Source of the DNA: Pseudomonas mandelii
Lineage (GTDB): Bacteria; Pseudomonadota; Gammaproteobacteria; Pseudomonadales; Pseudomonadaceae
Direction: 5' to 3'
DNA: 64,000 nucleotides
Assembly: GCF_006438925.1 (NCBI RefSeq)
Contig: NZ_RCZA01000012.1
Coordinates: 160,200-224,199, forward strand
The notes below the pieces were generated by a model, which saw only the letters and a list, made by a program, of their open reading frames with translations, searched no databases and was not told the origin of the DNA. Within the stretch, counting starts at the first letter, position 1; each line of letters begins with the position of its first letter. Positions 42,726 through 52,348 of this stretch are shown here, one piece after another. The position numbers and the translations under genes are program-made.

Positions 42726-43480
42726 GGGGCCTCCCCGCTCTGCCACAGCGCTTCGAGGTAGTTCTTGTCGCGCAGAGTGTCCATCGGGTGCCAGAAGCCT
42801 TCATGCTCGAAGGCTTTCAATTGTTCGTCCTGGGCCAGACGGGCCAACGGCTCGGCTTCCCAAGTGGTGTCATCACCGCCGATGTACGAGAGCACTTTCG
42901 GCGAAAGCACAAAGAAACCGCCATTGATCCAGCCACCGTCACCACGGGGCTTCTCGGTGAAACCAAGCACCTGATCACCGTGACGCTCCAGGGCACCGTA
43001 ACGTCCCGGCGGTTGTACGGCGGTGACGGTCGCCAGACGACCGTGGGCAGTGTGGTAGTCCACCAGTTGACGGATATTGATATCGGAGACGCCGTCGCCG
43101 TAGGTAAAGCAGAAGGCCTCTTCATCCTTGAGGTAACGGCCGGCACGCAGCAAGCGGCCGCCGGTCATGGTTTCCTCGCCAGTGTCGATGAGGGTGACGC
43201 TCCATGGCTCGCTGTAGTTCTGATGCACGTCCATGCGGTTGTTGCGCATGTCGAAGGTGACGTCGGAAGTGTGCAGGAAGTAGTTGGCGAAGAAGTCCTT
43301 GATCGCGTAGCCCTTGTAGCCAAGGCAGATCACGAAGTCATGAATCCCGTGGGCGGAATACTGCTTCATGATGTGCCAAAGAATTGGCTTGCCGCCGATC
43401 TCGATCATCGGCTTGGGCTTGAGGTGCGACTCTTCGCTGATCCGCGTACCGAGACCACCTGCCAGAATTACTGCCTTCAT
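42707..43480 (-). CDS. rfbF: Glucose-1-phosphate cytidylyltransferase RfbF
   Basis: RfbF makes CDP-glucose. The 257-residue product starts MKAVILAGGLGTRISEESHL, the nucleotidyltransferase loop, and has KPMIEIGGKPILWHIMK and GFWHPMDTLRDKNYLE, typical of RfbF. The start at 43480 has GAGGA upstream. It is the first gene of the CDP-sugar operon and is separated from the upstream 1190-residue glycosyltransferase by a terminator, so it needs its own promoter in 43481-43640; I could not identify one with confidence. Confidence 0.94.
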   Translation of the reverse strand: MKAVILAGGLGTRISEESHLKPKPMIEIGGKPILWHIMKQYSAHGIHDFVICLGYKGYAIKDFFANYFLHTSDVTFDMRNNRMDVHQNYSEPWSVTLIDTGEETMTGGRLLRAGRYLKDEEAFCFTYGDGVSDINIRQLVDYHTAHGRLATVTAVQPPGRYGALERHGDQVLGFTEKPRGDGGWINGGFFVLSPKVLSYIGGDDTTWEAEPLARLAQDEQLKAFEHEGFWHPMDTLRDKNYLEALWQSGEAPWKQWD

Positions 43481-43641
43481 CGCTGTCCTCTTGCTCTTCG
43501 CGCGGCCCGTACCCCGCAGGGGTGGGCGAACCGTCAGATGCACATCATTTGCCCGCAACCAGTGGCCGTTCACGCTCTTGGGGTGAAGGTTTTATGGCGA
43601 TATACAGGTGACTTGCAGGAAGTGAGCCAATTGCACAGGAC

Positions 43642-43677
43642 AAAAAAAACGTCCGGACGCGGGCTGCGTTCGGACGT
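43642..43677 (-). terminator. Strong intrinsic terminator after the 1190-residue glycosyltransferase
   Basis: ACGTCCGAACGC pairs with GCGTCCGGACGT (one mismatch) around a short loop, followed by eight T residues on the minus strand, about 30 bases after the stop. Confidence 0.85.
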
Positions 43678-43707
43678 TTTCTTGAAGGTTGATGGCCAGC
43701 GACGGAA

Positions 43708-46700
43708 TCAGTCCGGCATCCAGCCCCACAGCCAATGTTGAAGATTGTCGCCACGCAGCATGAAATCACGATGTACCGCTTCACGCAGTTCATCGCCCAT
43801 GCGGTAGCTCGCATCCGGATCGGCCAAGTGCATGCGAATGGCTTGCAGCCATTCGTCCGTGCTGTTGCCGTAGACCTTGGTGCACGGCAAGTGGCCGCGA
43901 TAGGCCTCGGTGTCGGTGCAGATTACCGGGTAACCGCAAGCACCGTACTCCAGCAACCGCAGATTGCTTTTGCAGTCGTTGAAGATGTGGAATTCGAGCG
44001 GTGCCAGTGCCAGGTCGAGGTTCAGGCTCGCCAGTTTGAACGGGTAGCTCTGCAAGCCAATGGTGGAGTGGAACTCGTGCACATACGGACGCAACGCATC
44101 CGGGCACATGCCAAAGAACACCCACTCGACTTCGTCCGCCAACTCGCGCACCACGTCGGCGATGATCTCCAGGTCACCGGAATGGCTGGTGCCGCCCCCC
44201 CAGCCTACACGCGGTTTGCTGGCGGTGCGGCGGCGACTGGTCAGCGTCGCCCAAGGGTCCGGCGGCAGCATGTTCGGCACCACGCGAATTTCGCTGTGCA
44301 TGCTCGACAAGGCATCGGCCAATGGCTGAGTCGTCACCACCACGCGATCACACAGGGCGATGCCGTCGCGCAGCATTTGTTCGGTGTTGAGCGGCTTGTT
44401 GCGCGCGTGGGTATTTTTCTTCGGTGCGCTGACGATGTAGTCGTCGAGTTCGAAAACCCGCAGGGCGCTGGAATACTTTTTCATCCGCAGAATGTCGCTG
44501 GCGGCGCCTTCACTGTAACGCCCCTGCAGAACAATAGTATCCGGCGATAAACGCTCGATCTCCACGGTTGACGGCGATTCGTAAGCCACCCGCGCGATCA
44601 ATCGCCCGGCTGCTTCGAGTTCCGCTAGCGGCGCGGTCACCCGGTAGTGGCCGACCGCACTGCTGTTGACCGGCAGACCGAGGATCAACGGCAATGCGCG
44701 GCTGCAGAACGGATTCCAGTTATTGCGCAGCGAAGGCTCCAGACTGAAACTGGAAACCCCAAGGCTCAGCGCCGGGCTGTAGGCCGGATCCTTGGCGATC
44801 TTCGGCAGCCATTTGCGATAGAAGGTTTCCTGTTCGAGTTCGTGCACAGCTAACGTGGAAGGTTGCATCGGCGACTCGTCTTCCGGGGCCAGCACCACAC
44901 TGGAATATGGCGTCCAGACCACCAGGTAACCGTCCTTGTTCGCTCGCAGGCACAAGTCGACATCGCTGAGGCCCTGAGTAAACGTCACTTCATCGAGTTC
45001 GCCCAGACTATCGAAAACCTCCTTGCGCACCATCAGGCAATCGTCGCGAACCGCACTCCAGTTCTGGGTCACATGCAAACGCTGCATGTAACCGCGACAG
45101 TTGGAGACCTCACCGGCAAATGGCGAACCGACCGGGCCTGCCAATCCGAGAATCAACCCGGCGCTGACGATCGAGCCCTGAGGAGTGAGAAGTCGGGCAC
45201 CAACCACACCCACTTCGGGACGCTGGGCATGGTTGAGCAATTCGTCCAGCCAGTCGTTGTCGCAGATCACCGCCTGAGGACTGAGCAGCAGCAAGTACTC
45301 GCCACGCGCCAGGCTAGCAGCGAAGTTGCGGATCGCCGCGTCGTTGGCGTCACCCGCGTAACGCAGCACCCGCAACATGGCAGCGCCCAGTTGCGCCATC
45401 GCAGCCAGCCAGTCGAGCATCGCCAAATCGTCAGTGCCGCTGTCGACGATCAGGATTTCGTACTGGGTGTAAGCGGTGCGCTCGATCAAACCTTCGACGC
45501 AACGCTGCAATGCGAACAGCGAATCACCTGTCTGGATGATGATCGACACCAGCGGACGCGCGCCATGCCGATAGTCGATGCGGTTGATCAGCGGCAGCTC
45601 TTCGTGCCGGATAGCGTGTGCCACACCGATACGATCCAGGTGTGCGCCGACCATCCCGGCGTTGCGCTCGATCACTTCGGGTAACGACAACCATTCGGCG
45701 AAGGTCTGGCCGGACTCCACCTGGATTTCGGCAATGTGTTCGATGGTCTGTGGCCCGGCCTCTTCCACCAGACGCCACAACAGATCATGGGGTGCCAACT
45801 CACCGTGAGCCGAATCAAAACCGCCCAACGCCATGAAGCGCTGACGCTCAAAGGCCAGGGTTCGCCCGACGTAGGGATAAGCGCGCATCAGGTCGAGGTT
45901 GAAATCGGGTTTGAACACCGGGTCGATCGACTCTCCATCGAGCAGCGCACCCTCGTCGCTGTAAGCACAGAGGATGCCCGCAACACCTGCAATGCGCTCT
46001 GCCAGAACCAGCAGAGCGGACTCACGCAAGGTGTCGCCGGCCCGCAGCAGATAAAACCAGTGAGCGCCCTCCAGTTGCGGCACCACAGCGTTGAGCTGTT
46101 GCACCCAGTCTGCCTGGAAAGGCAACTGCACGACACGATCGTCAGCCGCGCAGAACGCATCGGACAGCACCACCACCGCCTGGGGGGCGTAGAGCTGAGC
46201 ACTGATGCTCTGCAGCGTCGTCTTCAGCGCAGCACTGTCAGCGCTGCTGTCGATCACAATTGGCACGATCTGCGGGCGAAAGGCCCAGCTGTCGATACGC
46301 TGCGGCATATGCTGCTTCTCGACATCCGAGAACCGGCGGATCGCCAGCCACTCGCGATAGAAGTCGGCGTAACTTTCGCTTTCCCCGCCCACCCGGCCGT
46401 CAATCACAGTGTTGCGGTTGCCCAGGATTCGCAGGACGCACAACTCTTCCCAGGCAGGGGGCTGGTCGGTGATTCTGGCCAGTTCGATATAGCGTACCCA
46501 GCCCGACGCCGGTGCCGATTCACCGCTGCGCGCCGCCAGCATCTGCGCCAGCCAGCTCCACTCGACTACCGCTGCCGCGACCATCTCCGGGGTCTTGCTC
46601 AGGCGTTCCGGATACAGTCGTTCGGTACTCAGCACCGTGCTGAGCGACACCAGATTGCCGCGACGCATCAGACACACAAACAGAGCGAAGTCGAGCATGG

Positions 46701-47280
46701 CGACGAAGCCGGCACCTTCCTGGATCAGCGTTGGCAACAACTCCAACACATCGGCGCGGCGCATCAGGGTCGAACTGAAGTTACCTAGGAAATTCTTGGG
46801 CGTGCCTTCGAAGATCGCCAACATATCGTCGCCCTTAAGCAACGCATCGTTAGGCGCAAAGCGGCAGTTGCCAACCCGTGGCGGCAGAAGAAAATTGCCC
46901 GCGTCACTGAACATGCGCAGGGCAAACACCACATTGACGTCGGCATGGTCGATCAACACCTGGGCCTGCAAGGCAACACTCGGTGCAAACAGACGGTCAT
47001 CGTCGCACAGCACTTTGATGAACTCGCCCCGGGCTTCTTTCACGCAACGCAGCAAGTTTTTCTGCAGCCCCAGACGCTGGGGATTGCGCAGATAACGAAT
47101 CGGGTGCGCCAGCTCGGCAAAGCTGTCAACGATGTCGCAGATCTCGTCGCTGGAGGAGTCATCGCAGATGACGATCTCGATCTGCTCGTAGGTCTGGGCG
47201 AGCGCACTTTCCAGCGCCTGGCTGAAAAAGCGCGGGTTGAAGGCAGGGATGACGATACTGACGAGGGGGCGTTGATTCAC
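43708..47280 (-). CDS. Giant multidomain glycosyltransferase, 1190 residues
   Basis: The N-terminal GT2 domain (1-230) has VSIVIPAFNPRFFSQAL and DDD at 93-95. A degenerate GT-like segment (about 340-560) contains FKPDFNLDLMRAYPYVGR. A second GT2 domain (from 576, PLVSIIIQTGDS) has LLSPQAVI in place of the acidic motif. The C-terminal part (856-1190) is GT-B-like (GWGGGTSHSGDLEIIADVV, NLRLLEYGACGYPVICTD). The second and third parts are paralogous to the 977-residue protein. The start is GTG 47280 with GAGAG upstream. It probably builds or transfers the flagellin glycan. It lies 95 bases after flgL. Confidence 0.85.
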   Translation of the reverse strand: MNQRPLVSIVIPAFNPRFFSQALESALAQTYEQIEIVICDDSSSDEICDIVDSFAELAHPIRYLRNPQRLGLQKNLLRCVKEARGEFIKVLCDDDRLFAPSVALQAQVLIDHADVNVVFALRMFSDAGNFLLPPRVGNCRFAPNDALLKGDDMLAIFEGTPKNFLGNFSSTLMRRADVLELLPTLIQEGAGFVAMLDFALFVCLMRRGNLVSLSTVLSTERLYPERLSKTPEMVAAAVVEWSWLAQMLAARSGESAPASGWVRYIELARITDQPPAWEELCVLRILGNRNTVIDGRVGGESESYADFYREWLAIRRFSDVEKQHMPQRIDSWAFRPQIVPIVIDSSADSAALKTTLQSISAQLYAPQAVVVLSDAFCAADDRVVQLPFQADWVQQLNAVVPQLEGAHWFYLLRAGDTLRESALLVLAERIAGVAGILCAYSDEGALLDGESIDPVFKPDFNLDLMRAYPYVGRTLAFERQRFMALGGFDSAHGELAPHDLLWRLVEEAGPQTIEHIAEIQVESGQTFAEWLSLPEVIERNAGMVGAHLDRIGVAHAIRHEELPLINRIDYRHGARPLVSIIIQTGDSLFALQRCVEGLIERTAYTQYEILIVDSGTDDLAMLDWLAAMAQLGAAMLRVLRYAGDANDAAIRNFAASLARGEYLLLLSPQAVICDNDWLDELLNHAQRPEVGVVGARLLTPQGSIVSAGLILGLAGPVGSPFAGEVSNCRGYMQRLHVTQNWSAVRDDCLMVRKEVFDSLGELDEVTFTQGLSDVDLCLRANKDGYLVVWTPYSSVVLAPEDESPMQPSTLAVHELEQETFYRKWLPKIAKDPAYSPALSLGVSSFSLEPSLRNNWNPFCSRALPLILGLPVNSSAVGHYRVTAPLAELEAAGRLIARVAYESPSTVEIERLSPDTIVLQGRYSEGAASDILRMKKYSSALRVFELDDYIVSAPKKNTHARNKPLNTEQMLRDGIALCDRVVVTTQPLADALSSMHSEIRVVPNMLPPDPWATLTSRRRTASKPRVGWGGGTSHSGDLEIIADVVRELADEVEWVFFGMCPDALRPYVHEFHSTIGLQSYPFKLASLNLDLALAPLEFHIFNDCKSNLRLLEYGACGYPVICTDTEAYRGHLPCTKVYGNSTDEWLQAIRMHLADPDASYRMGDELREAVHRDFMLRGDNLQHWLWGWMPD

Positions 47281-47375
47281 GACGGGAAACTCTCGAGCGG
47301 CGGGCCTCCACCCTTTCAGGCAGAGGCCACGGAACCGCTTAGGAAAAGACGGCTGGCAGCTCGACAGGCACAGAC

Positions 47376-48941
47376 TCAGACCTTGTTGAACAAGCCCAAC
47401 TGAGCAATCTTGCTGAAGGCCAGTTGCGAGGCCTGCAACATGGTTTGTTGCAAGGTCAGACGGGTCATCACTTCAGCCGGATCGGAATCTCGGATCGACG
47501 ATTGAGTCTGGGCATTGGCCAGGGTCAGGCTCTGGTTGGTATCGCTCTGGGTGGCCAGGGCTTGGCCACGACCGCCCACCGAACTCAACGCGCTGGACAA
47601 TTGGTCAGTGCCGCTGGCCAGGTTGCCGAGGCCTGCCGCCAGGGATGCTTGCAGCTGCTGGACTGCCACCGGGTTACCGTTGGTGGGTGTATTCAACGCC
47701 GTTTTCAACTGGCTCACGGTATCCAGAATGTTCTGGGTTTCGTGCGTGTTGACCGCCACGCTGAACTGATCGTCAGCACCCGGCGTACCGCTCAGGGTGA
47801 AACTCACACCCGATGCGGTGGCGACGCTGCCAACCATGGTGCCGCTGGACACTGGCTTGCTGTCGGCCGTCAAAGGCGCCGCGTACAGATCAAAAGCGGT
47901 AGCGCTGGTGAACTTCACGATGGCCGAACCATTCGGGAAACTGGCGTGATAATCGGCCGCGTTGGTGATGCTGCTGCCGGTCACCTGCGCCGCCGACGGG
48001 TTGCCAGGACTGCGGGTCGCGGTGAACGTATCAGGCTTGGCCGCGAGCGTGAAGGTGTGACCTGGCAGTACGGTACCCGGCACATCACCGGTTTGCAGAT
48101 TGAGGTTCAGCGTCAGCTCTACACCACGGAAATTCACGGCCTGCCCGGTTTTGCTGGCCGGATCGAATGCACCGCCCTGGCTGGCTTCAGAGGTCACATC
48201 GTTGCCGGCGGAGTCGGTGATCTTCAACTGGGTGCCACTGACAAAATCCACGGTATACGGCTCGCCGCTGCGGAATTTGCTGTTGTAGGACACGTCCGAC
48301 GACACCTGACCGTTGCTCAGCACCACACGATTATCGTTGACGGCTGGCGCCGTCATGGTGACCTGGCTGCGGCTCGTATTGATCGCTTGTTGGAACGCAT
48401 CCCAACCGGTGCTGTTGGTCGCCATCGACATGGTGTCGCCGATTGCCAGATCCAGTGTGACCTGATCGCCGTTGTAGCTGTAAGTGCCGTCGCTGTTGCG
48501 CGAGAACGGCGCGGTATCGCCCTTCGAGCCGGAGAAGATGTACTTGCCGTTCTCGTCCTTGCTGTTCATCAGACTCAGCAGCTGCTCTTCGATCTGACCC
48601 AACTCCGAAGCCGTGGCCTGGCGATCGGCGTCGGTGTACCCGGCATTGCCGGCACTGACAGCCAATTCCTTGGCACGGGTCAGCACGTTGTTGATGCTGG
48701 TCATCACCGCCTCGGTCGTACCCAGGGTCGCCTTGAGGGTGTTGGTGTTGGCCGCGTACTGATCCAGCATCGAAGCCTGCTGACCCAATTGCAGCAAGCG
48801 CGAAGCGCCGACCGGATCATCAGCGGCCGTATTCACGCGAACCAGGCTGCTGGCCTCTTCGCTGCTCTTGACCACATTCGCGAAGTTCTTCTGATAGTTC
48901 GCAGCCGAGGACTCGTAAAACTGGGCGGTAGAAATGCGCAT
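47376..48941 (-). CDS. flgL: Hook-filament junction protein FlgL
   Basis: The 521-residue protein starts MRISTAQFYESSAANYQKNF and ends TLQQTMLQASQLAFSKIAQLGLFNKV, the flagellin-like D0/D1 helices of FlgL (HAP3). It is longer than the enteric protein (about 320) because of a large Thr/Ser/Gly-rich central insert. It lies 13 bases after flgK and ends the flgF-L run. Confidence 0.95.
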   Translation of the reverse strand: MRISTAQFYESSAANYQKNFANVVKSSEEASSLVRVNTAADDPVGASRLLQLGQQASMLDQYAANTNTLKATLGTTEAVMTSINNVLTRAKELAVSAGNAGYTDADRQATASELGQIEEQLLSLMNSKDENGKYIFSGSKGDTAPFSRNSDGTYSYNGDQVTLDLAIGDTMSMATNSTGWDAFQQAINTSRSQVTMTAPAVNDNRVVLSNGQVSSDVSYNSKFRSGEPYTVDFVSGTQLKITDSAGNDVTSEASQGGAFDPASKTGQAVNFRGVELTLNLNLQTGDVPGTVLPGHTFTLAAKPDTFTATRSPGNPSAAQVTGSSITNAADYHASFPNGSAIVKFTSATAFDLYAAPLTADSKPVSSGTMVGSVATASGVSFTLSGTPGADDQFSVAVNTHETQNILDTVSQLKTALNTPTNGNPVAVQQLQASLAAGLGNLASGTDQLSSALSSVGGRGQALATQSDTNQSLTLANAQTQSSIRDSDPAEVMTRLTLQQTMLQASQLAFSKIAQLGLFNKV

Positions 48942-48954
48942 GGGCTACGACTCC

Positions 48955-51015
48955 TTAAATGCTGTTGATCAATGTGCTGAAGATTTCCTGCGCAGCCTTG
49001 ATGATCTGCGAAGAGGCGGTGTAGTACTGCTGATACTTGACCAGGTTGCCGGTTTCCTCATCGAGGTCGACACCCGAAAGCGAGTCGCGCGCACCTTTGG
49101 CGTTTGCCAGGATGGCTTCGGTCGCGGCGCTGTCGAGCTTGCCCTGGGCGGCCTTGGAGCCAACGCCTTCGACCAGTTTGCCGTAAGCGTCGCTCAGGGA
49201 AATGCCTTTGCTGGCGGAGCCGGTGTCCACGGTCTGTGCAGTCTGCAAACCGGCCAGCGTTGTACCGTTACGGTTATCCAGGCTGCCCGGTTGGCTGAGC
49301 GAGACGTTGATCGCGGTGCCTTTGCCCGGTGAGCCGGCGACGGTCATGTCGAAGCTGACGGTGTATTGCGTGGCGGGTGCAGGCGGGATCGGCGCCCCGC
49401 TGGCGTCCTTGAGCGGAACAGTCAGGCTCAGGGTGTTGTTCTCGCCTGGCTTGATGGTGCCACTGCTGATAACCCCGCCCTTGGCATCCAGAAACTGGTA
49501 AGTCTGGCTGGTGCCGTCGGCGGAAACATCGCCAAACACGACCTTGGTCGGCGTGGAGTTTTTCAGGCCGTTCTGCATCGCGGTGGTGGTGGCCGCGTCG
49601 TAGATGTCGAACTTCGTGGTCAGGGTCGGCTGGCCGCTGGCTGGAATCGTCAGCGTGCCACTGCCGCCTGCTGCAATGGCCGCACCCAACGGTGCCGCGA
49701 TGGCCAGACGTTTGGAGTCGGTCATCTCGGTCTTGATATTGGCGGCAGCGTTACGGGTCGGGGTGATCTTGAAGGTATCGCCTGCAGCCGCGGTGCCACC
49801 GGTCAGATTCAAGGAAAAACCGTCGATCACCGGCGCTGGCGTGGTCAGCGTGCTGAAGCTGCCCATAGACGAATTGTCTGGCAGGCGCTGCACGGTGTAG
49901 TCGGTGGCGCTGGTGAACGTCACTTTGTAATCGTTGATGGTCAACTTGCCAGTGTCTTCGATGCTGACATCGAAGTTGCCCGAGCCTGCACTGTTATTGC
50001 CCGAAGCGATGCTGCGCTGAGCCATCTGCGCGGCACTGTTGATGCTGTTGAACAGGTTCGAACCGAAGTCACCGTTCTTGTCGATGCCCTGGGCCTGAAT
50101 GCTGTTCATCTGATCGGCGACGACCAGAGCGACGCGACCCAGTTCGTTCATGGCCGGGTCGAGCACGGTGCTGCGATAGCGCAGCAAACCGCCGATTTCG
50201 CCACCGGTCATGATCGACGTGATATCGATGGTGCTCGAACCACGATTGAGTTGCAGCGCCAAGCGGTTCGGGTCGTCTTTGCCCGGCACGACTTCGAGTT
50301 TGTTGACGGTATTGCCCATGACCAGCGGCTGGCCGCTGCCCAGATAGATATCGACGTTACCTTCGCGTTCGACGATCTGCGCGCCGGTAAAGGTCGAGAG
50401 CTGGCGTACGGTCTCGTTACGGGCGTCGAGCAGCTCGTTCGGCATGCCGCCAGAGCTGGAAATCTCGGTAATCTTCTGGTTCAACTGCGCCACGGTGGCA
50501 GCCAGTTTGTTGACCTGATCGGCCATGTTCGTCAGGTTGCCATTGATGTTCGCGTTCTGCTCGTTCAACTGGCTGGACACTGAATTGAAACGATTGCTCA
50601 AGGCCTGGGCATCGCTGAGCAGCAGCTGGCGTGAAGCGTCGTCACCCGGCTTGGCGTTGACGTTCTGCACCGAGGCGAAGAACTTGGTCAGTGCGCCGTT
50701 CAGGCCAGTGCCACTGTCCGACAGCAGTTTGTCCAGCGGCGTGACCTGCCCCAGGTACGCGGCCGAATCGCTGTTGAGCGACGTGGTGGTCTGCAGTTGG
50801 GCGTCAAGGTAGCTGTTGTACACCCGACGTACATCAGCCAGGGTCGTGCCGGTACCGATGTAGACATTGCCGAACTGCTGCGAGGCTTTGGTACCCTGCA
50901 CGGTCTGCTGACGCGAGTAACCCGCGGTATCGACGTTGGCGATGTTGTTACCCGTCGTCATCAACGACGATTGGCTGGCTGACAGCCCCGACATCCCGAT
51001 GTTGAGCAAACTCAT
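48955..51015 (-). CDS. flgK: Hook-associated protein FlgK
   Basis: HAP1 joins hook to filament. The 686-residue product begins MSLLNIGMSGLSASQSSLMTTGNNIANVDTAGYSRQ and ends with the conserved VDLDEETGNLVKYQQYYTAS. The central region is enlarged relative to the enteric protein (about 550). It lies 23 bases after flgJ. Confidence 0.96.
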   Translation of the reverse strand: MSLLNIGMSGLSASQSSLMTTGNNIANVDTAGYSRQQTVQGTKASQQFGNVYIGTGTTLADVRRVYNSYLDAQLQTTTSLNSDSAAYLGQVTPLDKLLSDSGTGLNGALTKFFASVQNVNAKPGDDASRQLLLSDAQALSNRFNSVSSQLNEQNANINGNLTNMADQVNKLAATVAQLNQKITEISSSGGMPNELLDARNETVRQLSTFTGAQIVEREGNVDIYLGSGQPLVMGNTVNKLEVVPGKDDPNRLALQLNRGSSTIDITSIMTGGEIGGLLRYRSTVLDPAMNELGRVALVVADQMNSIQAQGIDKNGDFGSNLFNSINSAAQMAQRSIASGNNSAGSGNFDVSIEDTGKLTINDYKVTFTSATDYTVQRLPDNSSMGSFSTLTTPAPVIDGFSLNLTGGTAAAGDTFKITPTRNAAANIKTEMTDSKRLAIAAPLGAAIAAGGSGTLTIPASGQPTLTTKFDIYDAATTTAMQNGLKNSTPTKVVFGDVSADGTSQTYQFLDAKGGVISSGTIKPGENNTLSLTVPLKDASGAPIPPAPATQYTVSFDMTVAGSPGKGTAINVSLSQPGSLDNRNGTTLAGLQTAQTVDTGSASKGISLSDAYGKLVEGVGSKAAQGKLDSAATEAILANAKGARDSLSGVDLDEETGNLVKYQQYYTASSQIIKAAQEIFSTLINSI

Positions 51016-51038
51016 GGTTCAGACCTTATAGCTTATGC

Positions 51039-52337
51039 CTATAGAGGCGTGGTGGTAGCGCCCGCCGCAGCGTAGTTCTGGTAACTCGTCATCTGCTTGG
51101 CTATCTGCGAAATCTTGCTTGCGTAGTCCGGGTCGGTTGCGTAACCGGCCTTTTGCAACTCGCGCACAAACTGTTCTGGGTTATCGGCCGACTTCACAAC
51201 ATCTTGATAGCGATTGTTGGTTTGCAGCAGCGTCACAAGGTCATGGAAGCTGTCCTTGTAAGAGTCATAGGAACGGAACTGCGCCGTCTCCTTGACCATC
51301 TCGCCATTCCTGAATTCACTGGTGATTGCCCGCGCCGATTCGCCTCTCCAACTGCTGCCAGCCTTGATGCCGAACAGGTTGTGACTGCTGCTGCCATCCT
51401 GGGCGCGCATGACCGATTTGCCCCATCCGGTTTCCAGGGCGGCCTGCGCCACCAGGTAACGCGGATCGACACCAATGCGTTCGGCGGCCTCTTTGGCCAT
51501 CGGCAGCATGGTGTTGACGAATTCGTCAGCGGAACTGAACGCTTTCTTCGCCGGTGCCAGCGGTATTTGAGCCATGGCACGGCCATAAACCTGCAGGCGA
51601 CCGGTAGAGGTCGAATCTGTTTGCGCAGCCAGCCAATCACCGTTGTACAGGGGACCGGCACCGGTTTTGGCGCTCTGCGGCATTTGGATGCTGTTCTGCG
51701 CCGTCGTGGCGGTCGCGGCAGTGGTCGATGCCGACGGCACCAGCCCTGCGAGCAAGCGGTCGGCCAGTTTCGGCGGCAGCGCCAGACGTCGCTGATTGAT
51801 CAGCGCCATATCATTGCGATGAGTGCCCTCGCCCGCACTTGCCGACTTCACCGAGCGCGAAGCCCACAACGGACGCTCGCCATTGAGGCGCGACAGCGGC
51901 CCGTTGGTGGCGACCGTACCGGCGGCAATCGGGGTTTCCACGGCGGCTTTCGCGGCAGCTTGCTTGGCGGCTGACGCGGCAGCGGCCTCGCCCGGGGCCA
52001 TCGGTTTGTTCTTCGACATCTGACGCATCAGCACGTCAGCCAGACCAATACCGCCACCCTCACGGGACATGGAAACGGCCAACTGCTGGTCGTACATTTC
52101 CTGATATTGCTTGGCTGCCGGCGTGTTGAGCGGATTGTCCTGGCCCAGCGTTTCAGTGGCCGAGCGCATGGACTTGAGCATTTCACCGAGGAACAGCGAC
52201 TCGAATTCCTGCGCCACTTTGCGCATGTTGCCGTCGCTGTCCTTGTCGCCGACCTTGAGCTGGTTCAGGCGATTGAGGTCCGAATAGGAACCCGAATCGT
52301 TGCTGCTGACCCCCAATCCGCCCTTGCGCATATCCAT
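51039..52337 (-). CDS. flgJ: Rod assembly protein and peptidoglycan hydrolase FlgJ
   Basis: FlgJ caps the growing rod and opens the peptidoglycan. The 432-residue protein has an N-terminal rod-binding domain (EFESLFLGEMLKSMRSATE, about 45-65), a long Ala-rich linker, and a C-terminal glucosaminidase domain (VAQAALETGWGKSVM, SSHNLFGIKAG, YATDPDYASKI). ATG 52337 follows GAGGA. Confidence 0.94.
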   Translation of the reverse strand: MDMRKGGLGVSSNDSGSYSDLNRLNQLKVGDKDSDGNMRKVAQEFESLFLGEMLKSMRSATETLGQDNPLNTPAAKQYQEMYDQQLAVSMSREGGGIGLADVLMRQMSKNKPMAPGEAAAASAAKQAAAKAAVETPIAAGTVATNGPLSRLNGERPLWASRSVKSASAGEGTHRNDMALINQRRLALPPKLADRLLAGLVPSASTTAATATTAQNSIQMPQSAKTGAGPLYNGDWLAAQTDSTSTGRLQVYGRAMAQIPLAPAKKAFSSADEFVNTMLPMAKEAAERIGVDPRYLVAQAALETGWGKSVMRAQDGSSSHNLFGIKAGSSWRGESARAITSEFRNGEMVKETAQFRSYDSYKDSFHDLVTLLQTNNRYQDVVKSADNPEQFVRELQKAGYATDPDYASKISQIAKQMTSYQNYAAAGATTTPL

Positions 52338-52348
52338 AGTCGCCGTCC

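Noticed and set aside
47381..47395. Palindrome CTTGTTGAACAAG at the 3' end of flgL, considered as a terminator
   Set aside because: It is part of the FlgL codons for GLFNKV and has no following T-tract.
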